From the NCBI GenBank assembly GCA_031181145.1, contig JAPSLB010000010.1, positions 53,596 to 117,595 of the forward strand: a DNA stretch of 64,000 bases, in the 5' to 3' direction. Shown here in pieces: positions 27,643-38,073 of this stretch. The position numbers and the translations under genes are program-made. Numbering within the stretch: the first letter of the stretch is position 1; each line of letters begins with the position of its first letter. The DNA is from Microvirga sp. GTDB lineage: Bacteria; Pseudomonadota; Alphaproteobacteria; Rhizobiales; Beijerinckiaceae. The notes under the pieces were generated by a model. The model was not told where the DNA came from. It worked only from the letters and a program-made list of their open reading frames with translations, and did not search any database.

Positions 27643-28836
27643 TCAGGCAAATGCTCCATCCGCGATCCGGCGCGCCAGGTTCACGAGGCTCAGGTCGGAG
27701 CCGGCCGGCCCCATGAGGGACAACCCAAGCGGTGCGCCCTGCCGGAATGCGAGCGGGATCGACACCTGCGGCAGGCCAGAGAGCACCGACAGGCAGAGCA
27801 GGTTCAGGGACTTGTTGCGGTACTCGTTGAGCCCGTCGTCGCTCTCTGAGAGGAGCGGCGCCACGTCCGGCATGGTCGGAAGGATGAGCACCGTGTCCCG
27901 CGCCAGAAGGGCGTTGAACCGGGCCCGGAAGGCGCTGCGAATCACCTGAGCCTCAGCCGCCTGCGAATCGGTGACGGCCCTCGAAAACTCGAACCGGTCG
28001 GCCACCCCAGGTCCCAGGGGCGGGCGGAAGCGCTCGATCATGGGCCCGTCGACCTCCCAGGCCTCCCGGCTCTGGATGTAGCGCATGGCCCAGTAGAGAG
28101 AGGTGAAGCCCTCGGTGGCGACGGTCACGTTCTCAGGTGCCCCCAGCGCCGCCTCGACCCGGTAGACCGCCGGAGCCAGTGCTTCCCTCACCTCCTGGCC
28201 GAGAAGGCCAAACGCATCCTTCGCTAGGACAAGGTTGGGGCTGGAGGACAGCGGGTTGCTGTCGCTCCCGAACAGGACCTCGCCGACCCGCGCGAAGGTG
28301 GCGCCATCGCGGGTGAAGTACCCGCAGGTATCGAAGGAGGGGGCAAGATCGTGGCAGAGCTCCAGACTCACCCGCCCATGGGTGGGACGGATACCGAAGA
28401 GCCCGCAATGGCTGGCCGGGGCACGGACGGAACCGCCGGTATCCGTCCCGAGAGCGAAATCGCAGAGGCCATTGGAGACGGCTGCCGCCGACCCCGAAGA
28501 CGAACCTCCGGGGATGCGATCCGGCGCGCCGCCGTTCACCGGAGTGCCGAAATGGGCATTCTTGCCGCTCATGGAGAAGGCGAGCTCGTCCGTGATCGTC
28601 TTGCCCACGAGCCGCGCTCCGGCATCGAGAAGCCTTTTCACGGTCGGTGCCGTGCGGGTCTTGATGCCGGACATCGCCAGCATATGAGGCGACCCGCAGC
28701 CGGTGGGATACCCTGCCACATCGAACAGGTCCTTGGCGGCGAAAGTCAGCCCCGAAAGCGGGCCGCGCTCCGCATGAGGCAGGGCAACGGCTGGATAGGG
28801 CATGAAGGCGCGGGCAGGATCGGCGTCGAGAAGCAT
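27643..28836 (-). CDS. Amidase (amidase signature family)
   Basis: A 397-residue amidase-signature enzyme. The Ser-cisSer-Lys triad is visible: Lys in TFAAKDLFDVAGYPTG, the cis-Ser in IPGGSSSGSAAAVSNG and the nucleophile in ALGTDTGGSVRAPASHCG. Starting at the ATG before LLDADPARAFMPYP gives the usual family N-terminus; the frame is open to an ATG at 28893. It cleaves an unknown amide. It is divergent from a branched-chain-type ABC importer, so an imported amide-containing compound is a reasonable guess at the substrate. Confidence 0.88.
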   Translation of the reverse strand: MLLDADPARAFMPYPAVALPHAERGPLSGLTFAAKDLFDVAGYPTGCGSPHMLAMSGIKTRTAPTVKRLLDAGARLVGKTITDELAFSMSGKNAHFGTPVNGGAPDRIPGGSSSGSAAAVSNGLCDFALGTDTGGSVRAPASHCGLFGIRPTHGRVSLELCHDLAPSFDTCGYFTRDGATFARVGEVLFGSDSNPLSSSPNLVLAKDAFGLLGQEVREALAPAVYRVEAALGAPENVTVATEGFTSLYWAMRYIQSREAWEVDGPMIERFRPPLGPGVADRFEFSRAVTDSQAAEAQVIRSAFRARFNALLARDTVLILPTMPDVAPLLSESDDGLNEYRNKSLNLLCLSVLSGLPQVSIPLAFRQGAPLGLSLMGPAGSDLSLVNLARRIADGAFA

Positions 28837-28988
28837 GGGATTCCAGCGATCGAGAAACGGGAAGGCGAATGTGTCATTCCTCTCCTGGAACATGCAAGGT
28901 ATGAATCCGGAGACCTTGGCAGTTTCGCCTTTCTTCGAGTAGCGATACGCCCTACATCCACGCCGATCCTCGAAACAGGAACCGCATC

Positions 28989-30194
28989 ATGACGAAGGCA
29001 TCGATGACCCGCCGGCTGGCTCTTGGATTGGCGCTCGCGCTCTCAAGCCCATCCGCTCAGGCCCAGCAGCCCTCCATCAAACTGGGCGAGCTCAATTCCT
29101 ATGCCCGCTGGGCTGCCTTCACCGTGCCTTACCGGAATGGCTGGCAAATGGCCCTGGACGAGATCAACGCCAAGGGCGGCGTGCTCGGCCGCAAGCTCGA
29201 GATCATCTCCCGCGACGACGGCGCGACCACCGGCGACGCCACCCGCGTGGCGGACGAGCTGGTAACCCGCGAAGGCGCTGTCCTCCTCTTCGGCTCGTTC
29301 CAGTCGAATGTCGGTATCGCCATGGCCGATTACGCCAACCAGAAGAAGATCCTCTATATGGCCGCAGAGCCCCTGACCGACGCCATCACCATGGCGCAGG
29401 GCAACCGCTACACCTTCCGCATCCGCCCTAACAATTTCATGCAGGTTGGCATGCTGGTGGACCAGGCGAAGGCTTCCGGCGCGAAGCGCTGGGCGATCGT
29501 TGCGCCGAATTATGAGTATGGCCAGTCGGCGGCGGAAGTGTTCAAGCGGCTCATCAAGGAGCGCGTGCCCGGCGCCGAGATCGTCGCCGAGCAATATCCC
29601 GCGCTCGGCAAGATCGAGGCGGGCGCCACCGTCTCAGCGCTGGAGCAGGCCAAGCCCGACGGCATCTTCAACGTGCTCTTCGGCCCCGACCTCACGCAGT
29701 TCGTGCGCGAGGGCAACACGCGCGGCCTTTTCGAGGACGCAACGGTTCTCTCGCTTCTCACAGGCGAGCCCGAATGGCTGCTGCCGCTGAAGGACGAAGT
29801 GCCGGAAGGCTGGACCGTCACCGGATATCCCTGGGACGAGATTACCGATCCCAAGCACAAGGCCTTCATCGATGCCTATCGCGCGAAGTTCAATGAGACG
29901 CCTCGTCTCGGCTCGCTTCTTGGCTACATGGTCGTCCACATGATCCGCGATACCATCGAGCGCGCGGGATCCGTCGAGACCGAAGCGCTGATCAAGGTGC
30001 TGGAGGATGCGAAATTCGATACCGTCATCGGTCCCGTCACCATGCGTGGCGTCGACAACCAGGCCACCATGGGGGCCTGGGTCGGCAAGCTCGTGCTCAA
30101 GGGCGCCCATGGCGGCATGACGGACTGGACCTACAAGGACGGCACGCCTTTCATGCCGGGCGAGGCCGAAGTGAAGGCGGCGCGGAAGGATTGA
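28989..30194 (+). CDS. Branched-chain-type ABC transporter substrate-binding protein
   Basis: A 401-residue periplasmic-binding protein of the LivK/Leu-Ile-Val type (SBP family 6). The signal peptide has TRRLALGLALALSSPSAQA with cleavage before QQPS. The mature part shows NGWQMALDEINAKGGVLGRK, the typical first-lobe motif, and RWAIVAPNYEYGQSAAEVFK in the hinge region. It is the first gene of a four-gene importer operon. Such proteins bind amino acids, urea, short amides or aromatic acids; the neighbouring amidases make an amide or ureide plausible. Confidence 0.92.
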   Translation: MTKASMTRRLALGLALALSSPSAQAQQPSIKLGELNSYARWAAFTVPYRNGWQMALDEINAKGGVLGRKLEIISRDDGATTGDATRVADELVTREGAVLLFGSFQSNVGIAMADYANQKKILYMAAEPLTDAITMAQGNRYTFRIRPNNFMQVGMLVDQAKASGAKRWAIVAPNYEYGQSAAEVFKRLIKERVPGAEIVAEQYPALGKIEAGATVSALEQAKPDGIFNVLFGPDLTQFVREGNTRGLFEDATVLSLLTGEPEWLLPLKDEVPEGWTVTGYPWDEITDPKHKAFIDAYRAKFNETPRLGSLLGYMVVHMIRDTIERAGSVETEALIKVLEDAKFDTVIGPVTMRGVDNQATMGAWVGKLVLKGAHGGMTDWTYKDGTPFMPGEAEVKAARKD

Positions 30195-30240
30195 TAGTTG
30201 ATGGCAGAGCGCATCATCGGCGTCCTTTGAGAGACAGGAC

Positions 30241-32088
30241 ATGGACCTTTCCTTTCTTGCCATTCAGGCTCTCAACGGGCTCTCCAGCGCTTCTTCGCTC
30301 TTCATCACCGCCTGCGGCCTTACGCTCGTTTTCGGCGTCACGCGGATCGTGAACTTCGCGCACGGTTCGCTCTACATGATCGGCGCCTACACGGCCGCGA
30401 CGCTTGTACCGCGCCTGCTCGAACTCTCCTTCGGCCCGGTCACGTTCTGGGCCGGGATTCTGGCCTCCGCCATCGTCGTCGGGCTCATCGGCGTTCTGAT
30501 CGAAGTGCTGCTCCTGCGCCGCATCTACGGCGCGCCGGAGCTCTTCCAGTTGCTCGCGACCTTCGGCGTTGTCCTCGTGGTGCAGGATGTCACCATTCTG
30601 ATCTTCGGCCCGGAGGACATTCTCGGCCCCCGCGCTCCGGGCTTGCGCGCGCCCGTTGAGATTTTCGGACGGCGCTTCCCTTCTTACGAACTCGTGCTCA
30701 TCGCGGCCGGGCCGGTCGTACTCGGGCTCGTGTGGCTTCTGCTGCGCAAGACGCGCTTCGGCGTCCTGGTGCGCGCGGCCACGCAGGACCGCGAGATGAT
30801 CGCGGCTCTGGGCGTGAACCAGGCGCTTCTCTTCACCGGAACCCTCTTTCTCGGCGCGTTCCTCGCGGGTCTCGGCGGCGCGCTGCAGATTCCGCGCGTA
30901 TCAGCCCATGCGGGCATGGACCTCTCGATCATCGCGGAAGCCTTCGTCGTGACCGTTGTCGGAGGCATGGGCAGCGTGCCGGGCGCCTTCCTGGCGGCGC
31001 TCGTCATCGGACAGCTGCAGGCCTTCGGCATCTTGATCTTTCCCAAGAGCACACTCGTCGTGGTGTTTCTGCTCATGGCCATCGTTCTCGCCGTCCGCCC
31101 CTATGGGTTCTTCGGCCGCCCCGAAGTGATCGGCGGCGCACATGCGGTGGGCATCGCAAGTCGCGAGCGATCGCCATTCGCGACACTGGCGGTTATCGCC
31201 GTCATCGGCATTCTTGCGGCCCTTCCTCTGATCGGCGATGCCTATGTGCTGAAGGTCGCCACCGAAATCCTGATCTTTGCGCTCTTCGCCTTCAGCCTGC
31301 AGATTCTCATCGGGGTCGGCGGCCTCGTGAGCTTTGGCCATGCGGCCTTCTTCGGTTTGGGCGCATATGGTGCAGCACTCGCCGTGAAGTGGCTCGCCTT
31401 CCCGATGGAAACGGCGCTTCCGGCAGGTCTTCTGCTTGCGGCTCTCGGTGCGGCCCTGATCGGCGCGTTCGTCGTGCGGCTTTCGGGCATCTATCTGGCC
31501 ATGATGACTCTGGCCGCCGCACAGATCGTCTTCGCCGTTGCCTTCCAGTGGGTGGATGTCACGGGCGGCGACAACGGCATCGTCGGCGTTTGGCCCTCGA
31601 CATGGGCCAGTGGGCCAACAACCTATTACTTCTTCACGCTTGCGCTCACGGCCGCCGTGATTGTGCTGCTGATGCGCATCATCGATGCACCCCTCGGTTA
31701 TGCGCTGCGCGCCGCGCGCGACTCGACGGCGCGGGCCGAGGCGATCGGCCTCTACATTCGCCGCCATCGTTGGCTCGCCTTCACGATCTCTGGCGCGGCT
31801 GCAGGTCTAGCCGGCGGTATCTATGCGTTCTCCCGTGGCTCCGTGGATCCGACCCTGCTCGGTATCCCCACCTCCGTCGATGCGCTGACCATGCTGTTGA
31901 TCGGCGGCATCCAGACCGTCACGGGCCCGCTCGTCGGCGCGGGGGTTCTGCACGTGCTGCGTGATCAGATCATGCCGCTGACCTCCCTTTGGCGCTTGGT
32001 TCTGGGCCTGAGCATCATCGCCATCGTGCTCGTCTTCCCACGCGGGATCGTCGGCACAATCCGCAATTGGCGGGAGGAGCGGACATGA
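30241..32088 (+). CDS. Fused LivH-LivM ABC transporter permease
   Basis: A 615-residue protein that joins the two permeases of branched-chain-type importers. Residues 1-290 are LivH-like (NGLSSASSLFITACGLTLVF, FAHGSLYMIGAY, then GMGSVPGAFLAALVIGQLQAFG). Residues 310-605 are LivM-like (GGLVSFGHAAFFGLGAYGAA, RAEAIGLYIRRHRWLAFTIS, GGIQTVTGPLVGAGVL). Each half has about eight helices and its own cytoplasmic loop. In most operons these are separate genes. The stop overlaps the ATPase start by four bases. Confidence 0.93.
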   Translation: MDLSFLAIQALNGLSSASSLFITACGLTLVFGVTRIVNFAHGSLYMIGAYTAATLVPRLLELSFGPVTFWAGILASAIVVGLIGVLIEVLLLRRIYGAPELFQLLATFGVVLVVQDVTILIFGPEDILGPRAPGLRAPVEIFGRRFPSYELVLIAAGPVVLGLVWLLLRKTRFGVLVRAATQDREMIAALGVNQALLFTGTLFLGAFLAGLGGALQIPRVSAHAGMDLSIIAEAFVVTVVGGMGSVPGAFLAALVIGQLQAFGILIFPKSTLVVVFLLMAIVLAVRPYGFFGRPEVIGGAHAVGIASRERSPFATLAVIAVIGILAALPLIGDAYVLKVATEILIFALFAFSLQILIGVGGLVSFGHAAFFGLGAYGAALAVKWLAFPMETALPAGLLLAALGAALIGAFVVRLSGIYLAMMTLAAAQIVFAVAFQWVDVTGGDNGIVGVWPSTWASGPTTYYFFTLALTAAVIVLLMRIIDAPLGYALRAARDSTARAEAIGLYIRRHRWLAFTISGAAAGLAGGIYAFSRGSVDPTLLGIPTSVDALTMLLIGGIQTVTGPLVGAGVLHVLRDQIMPLTSLWRLVLGLSIIAIVLVFPRGIVGTIRNWREERT

Positions 32089-32861
32089 CGCTCCTCTCCG
32101 TTCAGCACTTGAGCAAGTCCTTCGGCGGAGTCACGGCGGCGCGTGACGTGAGTTTCACGCTCGAACGCGGCGAGATGCTGGCCATCATCGGTCCCAACGG
32201 AGCCGGCAAGTCCACGGTGTTCAACATGGTCGGCGGGCAATTGCGACCCGACCGGGGCGCGGTTCTGCTCGATGGTCAGAACATTACCGCGGCCTCGCCA
32301 CAGAAGCGGTTCCGCCTCGGCGTGGGGCGCACCTTCCAGGTGGCACAGACCTTCCTATCCATGAGCGTTGCCGAGAATGTGCAGATGGCGCTTATCGGCA
32401 GCCGTCGCGAGAGCGAGGCCCTGTGGTCTCCTGCTCGCACCCGCTATCGCGACGACGCCGTAGCCCTGCTGGAGCAGGTCGGCATGGCCGGCATGGCTGA
32501 TCATCCCTGCTCCGCCTTGGCCTATGGGGACGTGAAGCGCGTGGAGCTTGCCATTGCCCTTGCCGGGCAGCCGAAACTCCTTCTCATGGATGAACCGACC
32601 GCAGGTATGGCCGCCCGCGAAAGGGCGGATCTCATGGATCTCACCGCCTCGATTGCCGGCGCGAAGGGCATCGGGGTTCTCTTCACCGAGCATGACATGG
32701 ATGTGGTGTTCGGCCATGCGGAACGGGTGATCGTGCTCGTGCGCGGCCGGATCCTCGCCACAGGCGCACCGGAGGACATTCGCCAGGATCCGGAAGTGCG
32801 ACGCGCCTATCTCGGCGACGAACACGCGCTGGAGAGGCCGAAAGGGTTGAGCCCCACATGA
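32085..32861 (+). CDS. Branched-chain-type ABC transporter ATPase, LivG-like
   Basis: A 258-residue ATPase. Walker A is GPNGAGKSTVFNMVGG and the Q-loop is GVGRTFQVAQTFLSMSV. The signature has diverged (CSALAYGDVKRVELAIAL in place of LSYG-QRR), Walker B is LLLMDEPTAGM and the H-loop is LFTEHDMDVVFGHAERVIVL. The C-terminal RAYLGDE motif is typical of LivG. The ATG overlaps the permease stop, and its own end overlaps livF, so all are translationally coupled. Confidence 0.92.
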   Translation: MTLLSVQHLSKSFGGVTAARDVSFTLERGEMLAIIGPNGAGKSTVFNMVGGQLRPDRGAVLLDGQNITAASPQKRFRLGVGRTFQVAQTFLSMSVAENVQMALIGSRRESEALWSPARTRYRDDAVALLEQVGMAGMADHPCSALAYGDVKRVELAIALAGQPKLLLMDEPTAGMAARERADLMDLTASIAGAKGIGVLFTEHDMDVVFGHAERVIVLVRGRILATGAPEDIRQDPEVRRAYLGDEHALERPKGLSPT

Positions 32862-33571
32862 GCGAGCCGCTGCTGGAAATCTGGAATCTCACCGCGTCCT
32901 ACGGCCGGGCCCAAGTGCTGTTTGGCCTGACCTTCCAGCTTCGTCAGGGCGAGGTGATGGCACTCGTCGGCCGCAATGGCGCGGGCAAGACCACCACGTT
33001 GAAGTCCATCATGGGTCTCGTACCCGCAACCGCCCAGAAAGCCAGCTTCAAGGGCCATTCCCTCTCGCACCTGCCGACCTACAGAATTGCACGTCTCGGC
33101 CTTGGTTACGTGCCGGAGGACCGGCGCATCTTCACGGACCTGACCGTCGAGGAGAACCTGGAAGCGGGCCGGAAGGCGGCGGGCGCAGGCCGCTCCCCCT
33201 GGACGCCGGAGAGGCTGTTCAGGCTCTTTCCAAACCTTGCCGAGATGCGCGGGCGGCGCGGCAACCAGATGTCCGGAGGCGAACAGCAGATGCTGGCCAT
33301 CGCCCGTACCCTCATGGGCAATCCGGACGCGATCCTCCTCGACGAGCCTTCGGAAGGCATTGCTCCCGTGATCGTGCAGATGATGGCACAAGCCATCCGG
33401 GCCATGAAAGCCGAGGGGGTGGCCGTGCTCCTCTCGGAGCAGAACTGGGCCTTTGCGGCCAGCATCAGCGACCGCGCCATCGTGATCGAGCGAGGCGAGA
33501 TGCGGTTCGAGGGTTCCATGGCCGAGCTGATCGCGGATGAGCGTCTCAGGGCCGAGACGTTGGGAGTTTAA
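32858..33571 (+). CDS. Branched-chain-type ABC transporter ATPase, LivF-like
   Basis: A 237-residue ATPase and last gene of the importer operon. Walker A is GRNGAGKTTTLKSIMG, followed by LGYVPEDRRIFTDLTVEENL, a LivF hallmark. The signature is MSGGEQQMLAIARTLM, Walker B is AILLDEPSEGIAPVIV and the H-loop region is VLLSEQNWAFAASISDRAIV, with Gln in place of the usual His as in LivF. It pairs with the LivG-like subunit on the fused permease. Confidence 0.93.
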   Translation: MSEPLLEIWNLTASYGRAQVLFGLTFQLRQGEVMALVGRNGAGKTTTLKSIMGLVPATAQKASFKGHSLSHLPTYRIARLGLGYVPEDRRIFTDLTVEENLEAGRKAAGAGRSPWTPERLFRLFPNLAEMRGRRGNQMSGGEQQMLAIARTLMGNPDAILLDEPSEGIAPVIVQMMAQAIRAMKAEGVAVLLSEQNWAFAASISDRAIVIERGEMRFEGSMAELIADERLRAETLGV

Positions 33572-33941
33572 GAGGGAGCGCCCAGGCGTCTCAGGCGCAA
33601 CCGGCGTCGCAGAAGGAGAGCTCTCGGCACCGGGAACGGAGCCCGGCACTCCCGGAGGCTCATCGCGGTCAACGAAGAGGACCCTCAGCGCTGCGCACGG
33701 GACGCCGACCACCGCGGCGACAGGGGTTAAGGGCAATCCAGTTCCGTTGCTTTATATGGTTTCCTCGCGTCTTGCGTGGGATCAACGGCTGAGAGAGCTG
33801 CAATGTTTCAAACCCGGTCCATCCGGGAAACAAACGGCGCCCTTAAACCATTGACGCGGCGGGCCGAAAGGTCGATATCCAGCCCAAAGGCGCGGGCTCC
33901 CGCGCCATTTCCCTGACTTCATGCGAAGGAATTCCCGCTTC
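33572..33941. other. Intergenic region without a supported gene
   Basis: About 370 bases after the importer operon. Short open frames on both strands lack ribosome sites and family resemblance. No convincing terminator or repeat is seen; the part near 33745-33770 is less GC-rich (TTGCTTTATATGGTTTCC) and may hold the promoter for the ferredoxin gene. Confidence 0.5.
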
Positions 33942-35373
<1,432 letters not shown>

Positions 35374-35439
35374 CAAGGGTTCAGGGGATTGGCGCGCTCG
35401 CCTCTTGCGGAGCGGGCCCGTTCCTGAAACTCTATCCCT

Positions 35440-36678
35440 ATGACACATCGACAAGATCTCACCCTCGGCCGCCGCGTGATGGCGATGATCGAGGACCTTG
35501 CTCAGCACACGGACGAGATGGGGCGCCTGACGCGTCTCTATCTCTCGCCGGCCCATCGGGCCGCAGCCGACACGACCCTGGCCTTCATGCGGGAAGCCGG
35601 GCTTCATGCCCATATCGATGCCCTAGGCTCCGTGGTCGGACGCCTGGAAGGAGCCGACCCCGAGGCCCCGGCCCTGCTCATCGGCTCTCATATCGACAGC
35701 GTGGCGGATGCGGGCCGCTACGACGGCAATCTCGGCGTCGTGCTCGGCATCGTCGTGGCCGAGGCCCTGAAGGCTGAAGGCATCACCCCCTCCTGCCCGC
35801 TCGAGATCGTGGCCTTCGGAGACGAGGAGAATGTCCGTTTCCCCACCAATCTCTCCACGTCCTACGCCTTTGCAGGCCGCTTCGATCCTGCCTGGCTTGA
35901 GGGCAAGGATGCGGAAGGCGTGTCTCTTCGCGATGCGCTGATCGCGTTCGGCGGCGATCCTCTCGGTATTTCAGCCCTCGCCCGCGATCCGACACGCTAC
36001 CGCGGCTATCTCGAAGTGCATATCGAGCAGGGCCCGCAACTTGAGGCACGCAACCTTCCCGTGGGCATTGTCTCGGCCATCAACGGAATCACCCGCGCCC
36101 GAGCTCATGTGATCGGCGAAGCGGGGCATGCGGGTACTGTACCGATGAACATGCGCCGCGATGCGTTGGCCGCAGTCGCCGAGATGATCGGTATCGTGGA
36201 GCGTGCAAGCTCGACACGCACCGACACGGTCGCGACCGTGGGCGTGGCGCAGGTGCAACCGGGCGCGATCAACGTGATTCCCGCGCGTGTCGATTTCACC
36301 CTCGATGCCCGCTCGCCGGATGATGTGGTGCGCCATGCGATGGTGCAGGACATCGTAACCGAGTGCGAAGCCGCCGCTCGACGGCGCGGCGTGTCCTTCG
36401 TCATCGAGCCCTTCATGGAATCGCCCGCCACGCCGATGCATAGGGGCCTCATCGCTCAGCTAGAGGAAGCGGTGAAAAGCATTGGCGTCGAGCCATTGCG
36501 TCTCGCATCCGGCGCAGGGCACGACGCTGTGGCAATGGCCACACTCTGCCCCGCCGCGATGCTTTTCGTGCGCTGCAAGGGAGGCATCAGCCATAACCCG
36601 GCCGAGTCGATCACGGTGGAGGATGCAGACGCGGCCGCCCGCGTGCTGATCGATGCCGTCAAAAGGATTGTTGCTTGA
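35440..36678 (+). CDS. M20 family Zn-dependent hydrolase, AllC / N-carbamoyl-amino acid hydrolase type
   Basis: A 412-residue amidohydrolase. Metal ligands are in LLIGSHIDSVADAGRYDG (His and Asp), FGDEENVRF (Glu pair), VHIEQGPQLEARN (His) and GISHNPAES (His). The dimerisation lid holds GEAGHAGTVPMNMRRDALAA. The family removes carbamoyl or ureido groups from allantoate, beta-ureidopropionate or N-carbamoyl-L-amino acids; the sequence alone does not settle which. No allantoinase or hydantoinase gene is next to it. It overlaps the following acetyltransferase gene by four bases. Confidence 0.88.
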   Translation: MTHRQDLTLGRRVMAMIEDLAQHTDEMGRLTRLYLSPAHRAAADTTLAFMREAGLHAHIDALGSVVGRLEGADPEAPALLIGSHIDSVADAGRYDGNLGVVLGIVVAEALKAEGITPSCPLEIVAFGDEENVRFPTNLSTSYAFAGRFDPAWLEGKDAEGVSLRDALIAFGGDPLGISALARDPTRYRGYLEVHIEQGPQLEARNLPVGIVSAINGITRARAHVIGEAGHAGTVPMNMRRDALAAVAEMIGIVERASSTRTDTVATVGVAQVQPGAINVIPARVDFTLDARSPDDVVRHAMVQDIVTECEAAARRRGVSFVIEPFMESPATPMHRGLIAQLEEAVKSIGVEPLRLASGAGHDAVAMATLCPAAMLFVRCKGGISHNPAESITVEDADAAARVLIDAVKRIVA

Positions 36679-37118
36679 ACCATCATCTCGAGCTTCTCGC
36701 GAATCCGCATAAAGTCGTCCGTCAGATCATCCTCAGCGGCCTTTCCGATTTCAACGGCACAACCCTGATGCCGGACCTTCAGGTCCGGGATCTGGCCGTC
36801 GTGATCCGGCACGCCGACACCAGGGAAATCCTTGGCGGATTGTGGGGCCGTACCGGATGGGAATGGCTCAGCATCGAGTATATCTTCGTTCCGGAAGCTC
36901 TCCGGGGCCAGGGGCTTGCGACACGTCTGATCGGCATGGCGGAAGAGGAAGCCCTTGAGCGCGGCTGTCACTCCGCGTGGCTCGACACCCTCAATCCGAA
37001 GGCTCTCGCACTCTACGAGCGGCTGGGATACGAACGCTTCGGCGAACTGAAGGACTTTCCAAAAGGCAGTAGCCGCTACTTCCTGCAGAAGAAACTCAGG
37101 CATGCCGCGGCGGCGTGA
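36675..37118 (+). CDS. GNAT family N-acetyltransferase
   Basis: A 147-residue acetyltransferase. The acetyl-CoA site is in IFVPEALRGQGLATRLIGMA (the Q/R-x-x-G-x-A motif), followed by NPKALALYERLGYERFGEL, the standard C-terminal GNAT helix and strand. It starts with TTG overlapping the upstream stop (TTGA), so translation is coupled to the AllC-like hydrolase. An amine or amino acid product of that hydrolase is a possible substrate; this is inference. Confidence 0.87.
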   Translation: MNHHLELLANPHKVVRQIILSGLSDFNGTTLMPDLQVRDLAVVIRHADTREILGGLWGRTGWEWLSIEYIFVPEALRGQGLATRLIGMAEEEALERGCHSAWLDTLNPKALALYERLGYERFGELKDFPKGSSRYFLQKKLRHAAAA

Positions 37119-37125
37119 GCGCCCC

Positions 37126-37641
37126 TCAGCCGCGCCAGTCCTCTGACAGAATCGCCCAGCGCTCGTGGTCCCGCCATTCGCCGTCGATCTTTAGATAGCG
37201 CGGTGAATAGCCCTCCTGCCTGAAGCCGAGGCGCTTCACGAGGGCTCGTGACGGCTCGTTCTGAGGCTGGATGTTGGCCTCGACGCGATGGAGCTTCAGC
37301 TCCGTGAAAGCGTGCGTCACCACGAGACCGACCGCTTCGCTCATCAGGCCCCGCCCGGTCATGCCCGAAACCGCATAATAGCCCATATAAGCGCTCTGGA
37401 AGAAACCGCGCACGATCTCGCTCAGGTTGATGACGCCGACGATTCTGTTGCTCTCTCGCTCACGCGCGATGAAACCGATGGCTCTGTCGCCGTCGCAACG
37501 AGAGAGGTATCCCTGAAAGCTCACGAGATCGCGGCAAGGGGAAACCCATGGCCCATGCAGTGCGATGCTCGCGAGATTCGCCGCAACCAGCTCGACGCCA
37601 TCCTGAGGTTGAACGCGCTTGATGATGACACGATGGACCAT
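37126..37641 (-). CDS. GNAT family N-acetyltransferase, RimJ/RimL-like
   Basis: A 171-residue protein. It shows the RimJ-type pattern IVGVINLSEIVRGFFQSAYMGY, then GRGLMSEAVGLVVTHAFTEL (acetyl-CoA binding), LHRVEANIQPQNEPSRALVK and LGFRQEGYSPRYLKIDGEWR. Such enzymes acetylate ribosomal protein N-termini, amino acids or antibiotics. It converges with the preceding acetyltransferase (7-base gap) and is divergent from the small repeat protein gene. Its target cannot be told from sequence. Confidence 0.9.
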   Translation of the reverse strand: MVHRVIIKRVQPQDGVELVAANLASIALHGPWVSPCRDLVSFQGYLSRCDGDRAIGFIARERESNRIVGVINLSEIVRGFFQSAYMGYYAVSGMTGRGLMSEAVGLVVTHAFTELKLHRVEANIQPQNEPSRALVKRLGFRQEGYSPRYLKIDGEWRDHERWAILSEDWRG

Positions 37642-37718
37642 GCATTCATCCTCATTCCAGGAACCATAACCTACACATTCAAGTTATCGTGGGTCTCCTC
37701 GCAACGAAGGATAGGATC

Positions 37719-38024
37719 ATGCGAGCCATCATCATCCCTGCGGTCGCCGTTGTCTTCGGCGCCACTCTTTTCGGTACCGCTCCCGAGGCGCAGGCACGTT
37801 TCAGCCCGCAGAAGATCGAAACGCCATCCCTCGTCGACACTGTGGCCTGCGTGACACGCCGCGTTCGAACTGTGCGCCCCAACGGCCGTGTGGTTTACCG
37901 TAATGTGCGCCGGTGCGGCGTGCCGGCCTGGGAGCGCAGGAGAGAGCGTTGTCGCGTGGTCCGCGAGCGTATCTATCGCCCCAACGGCTCCGTCGTCGTC
38001 CGCAGCGTGCGCCGCTGCCGCTGA
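37719..38024 (+). CDS. Small secreted basic protein with duplicated Cys-RPNG-Cys motif
   Basis: A 101-residue protein I cannot assign to a family. Residues 1-27 are a signal peptide (MRAIIIPAVAVVFGATLFGT, cleavage probably after EAQA). The mature part contains two copies of one 23-residue unit, C44-C66 and C78-C100. In each, RPNG sits nine residues after the first Cys and the unit ends in VRRC. The mature protein is very arginine-rich. AAGGATAGGATC before the ATG supports the start. The paired cysteines suggest two disulfide-closed beta hairpins acting in the periplasm or outside. Confidence 0.7.
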   Translation: MRAIIIPAVAVVFGATLFGTAPEAQARFSPQKIETPSLVDTVACVTRRVRTVRPNGRVVYRNVRRCGVPAWERRRERCRVVRERIYRPNGSVVVRSVRRCR

Positions 38025-38073
38025 ACGGCAAACCTCGCTTAGATCGAGGGCCCGGATCATGCCGAGCCCTTTC

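Noticed and set aside
26546..27949. A 467-codon + strand frame opposite the SMP-30, epimerase and amidase genes.
   Set aside because: It crosses several real genes on the other strand and has no domain signature.
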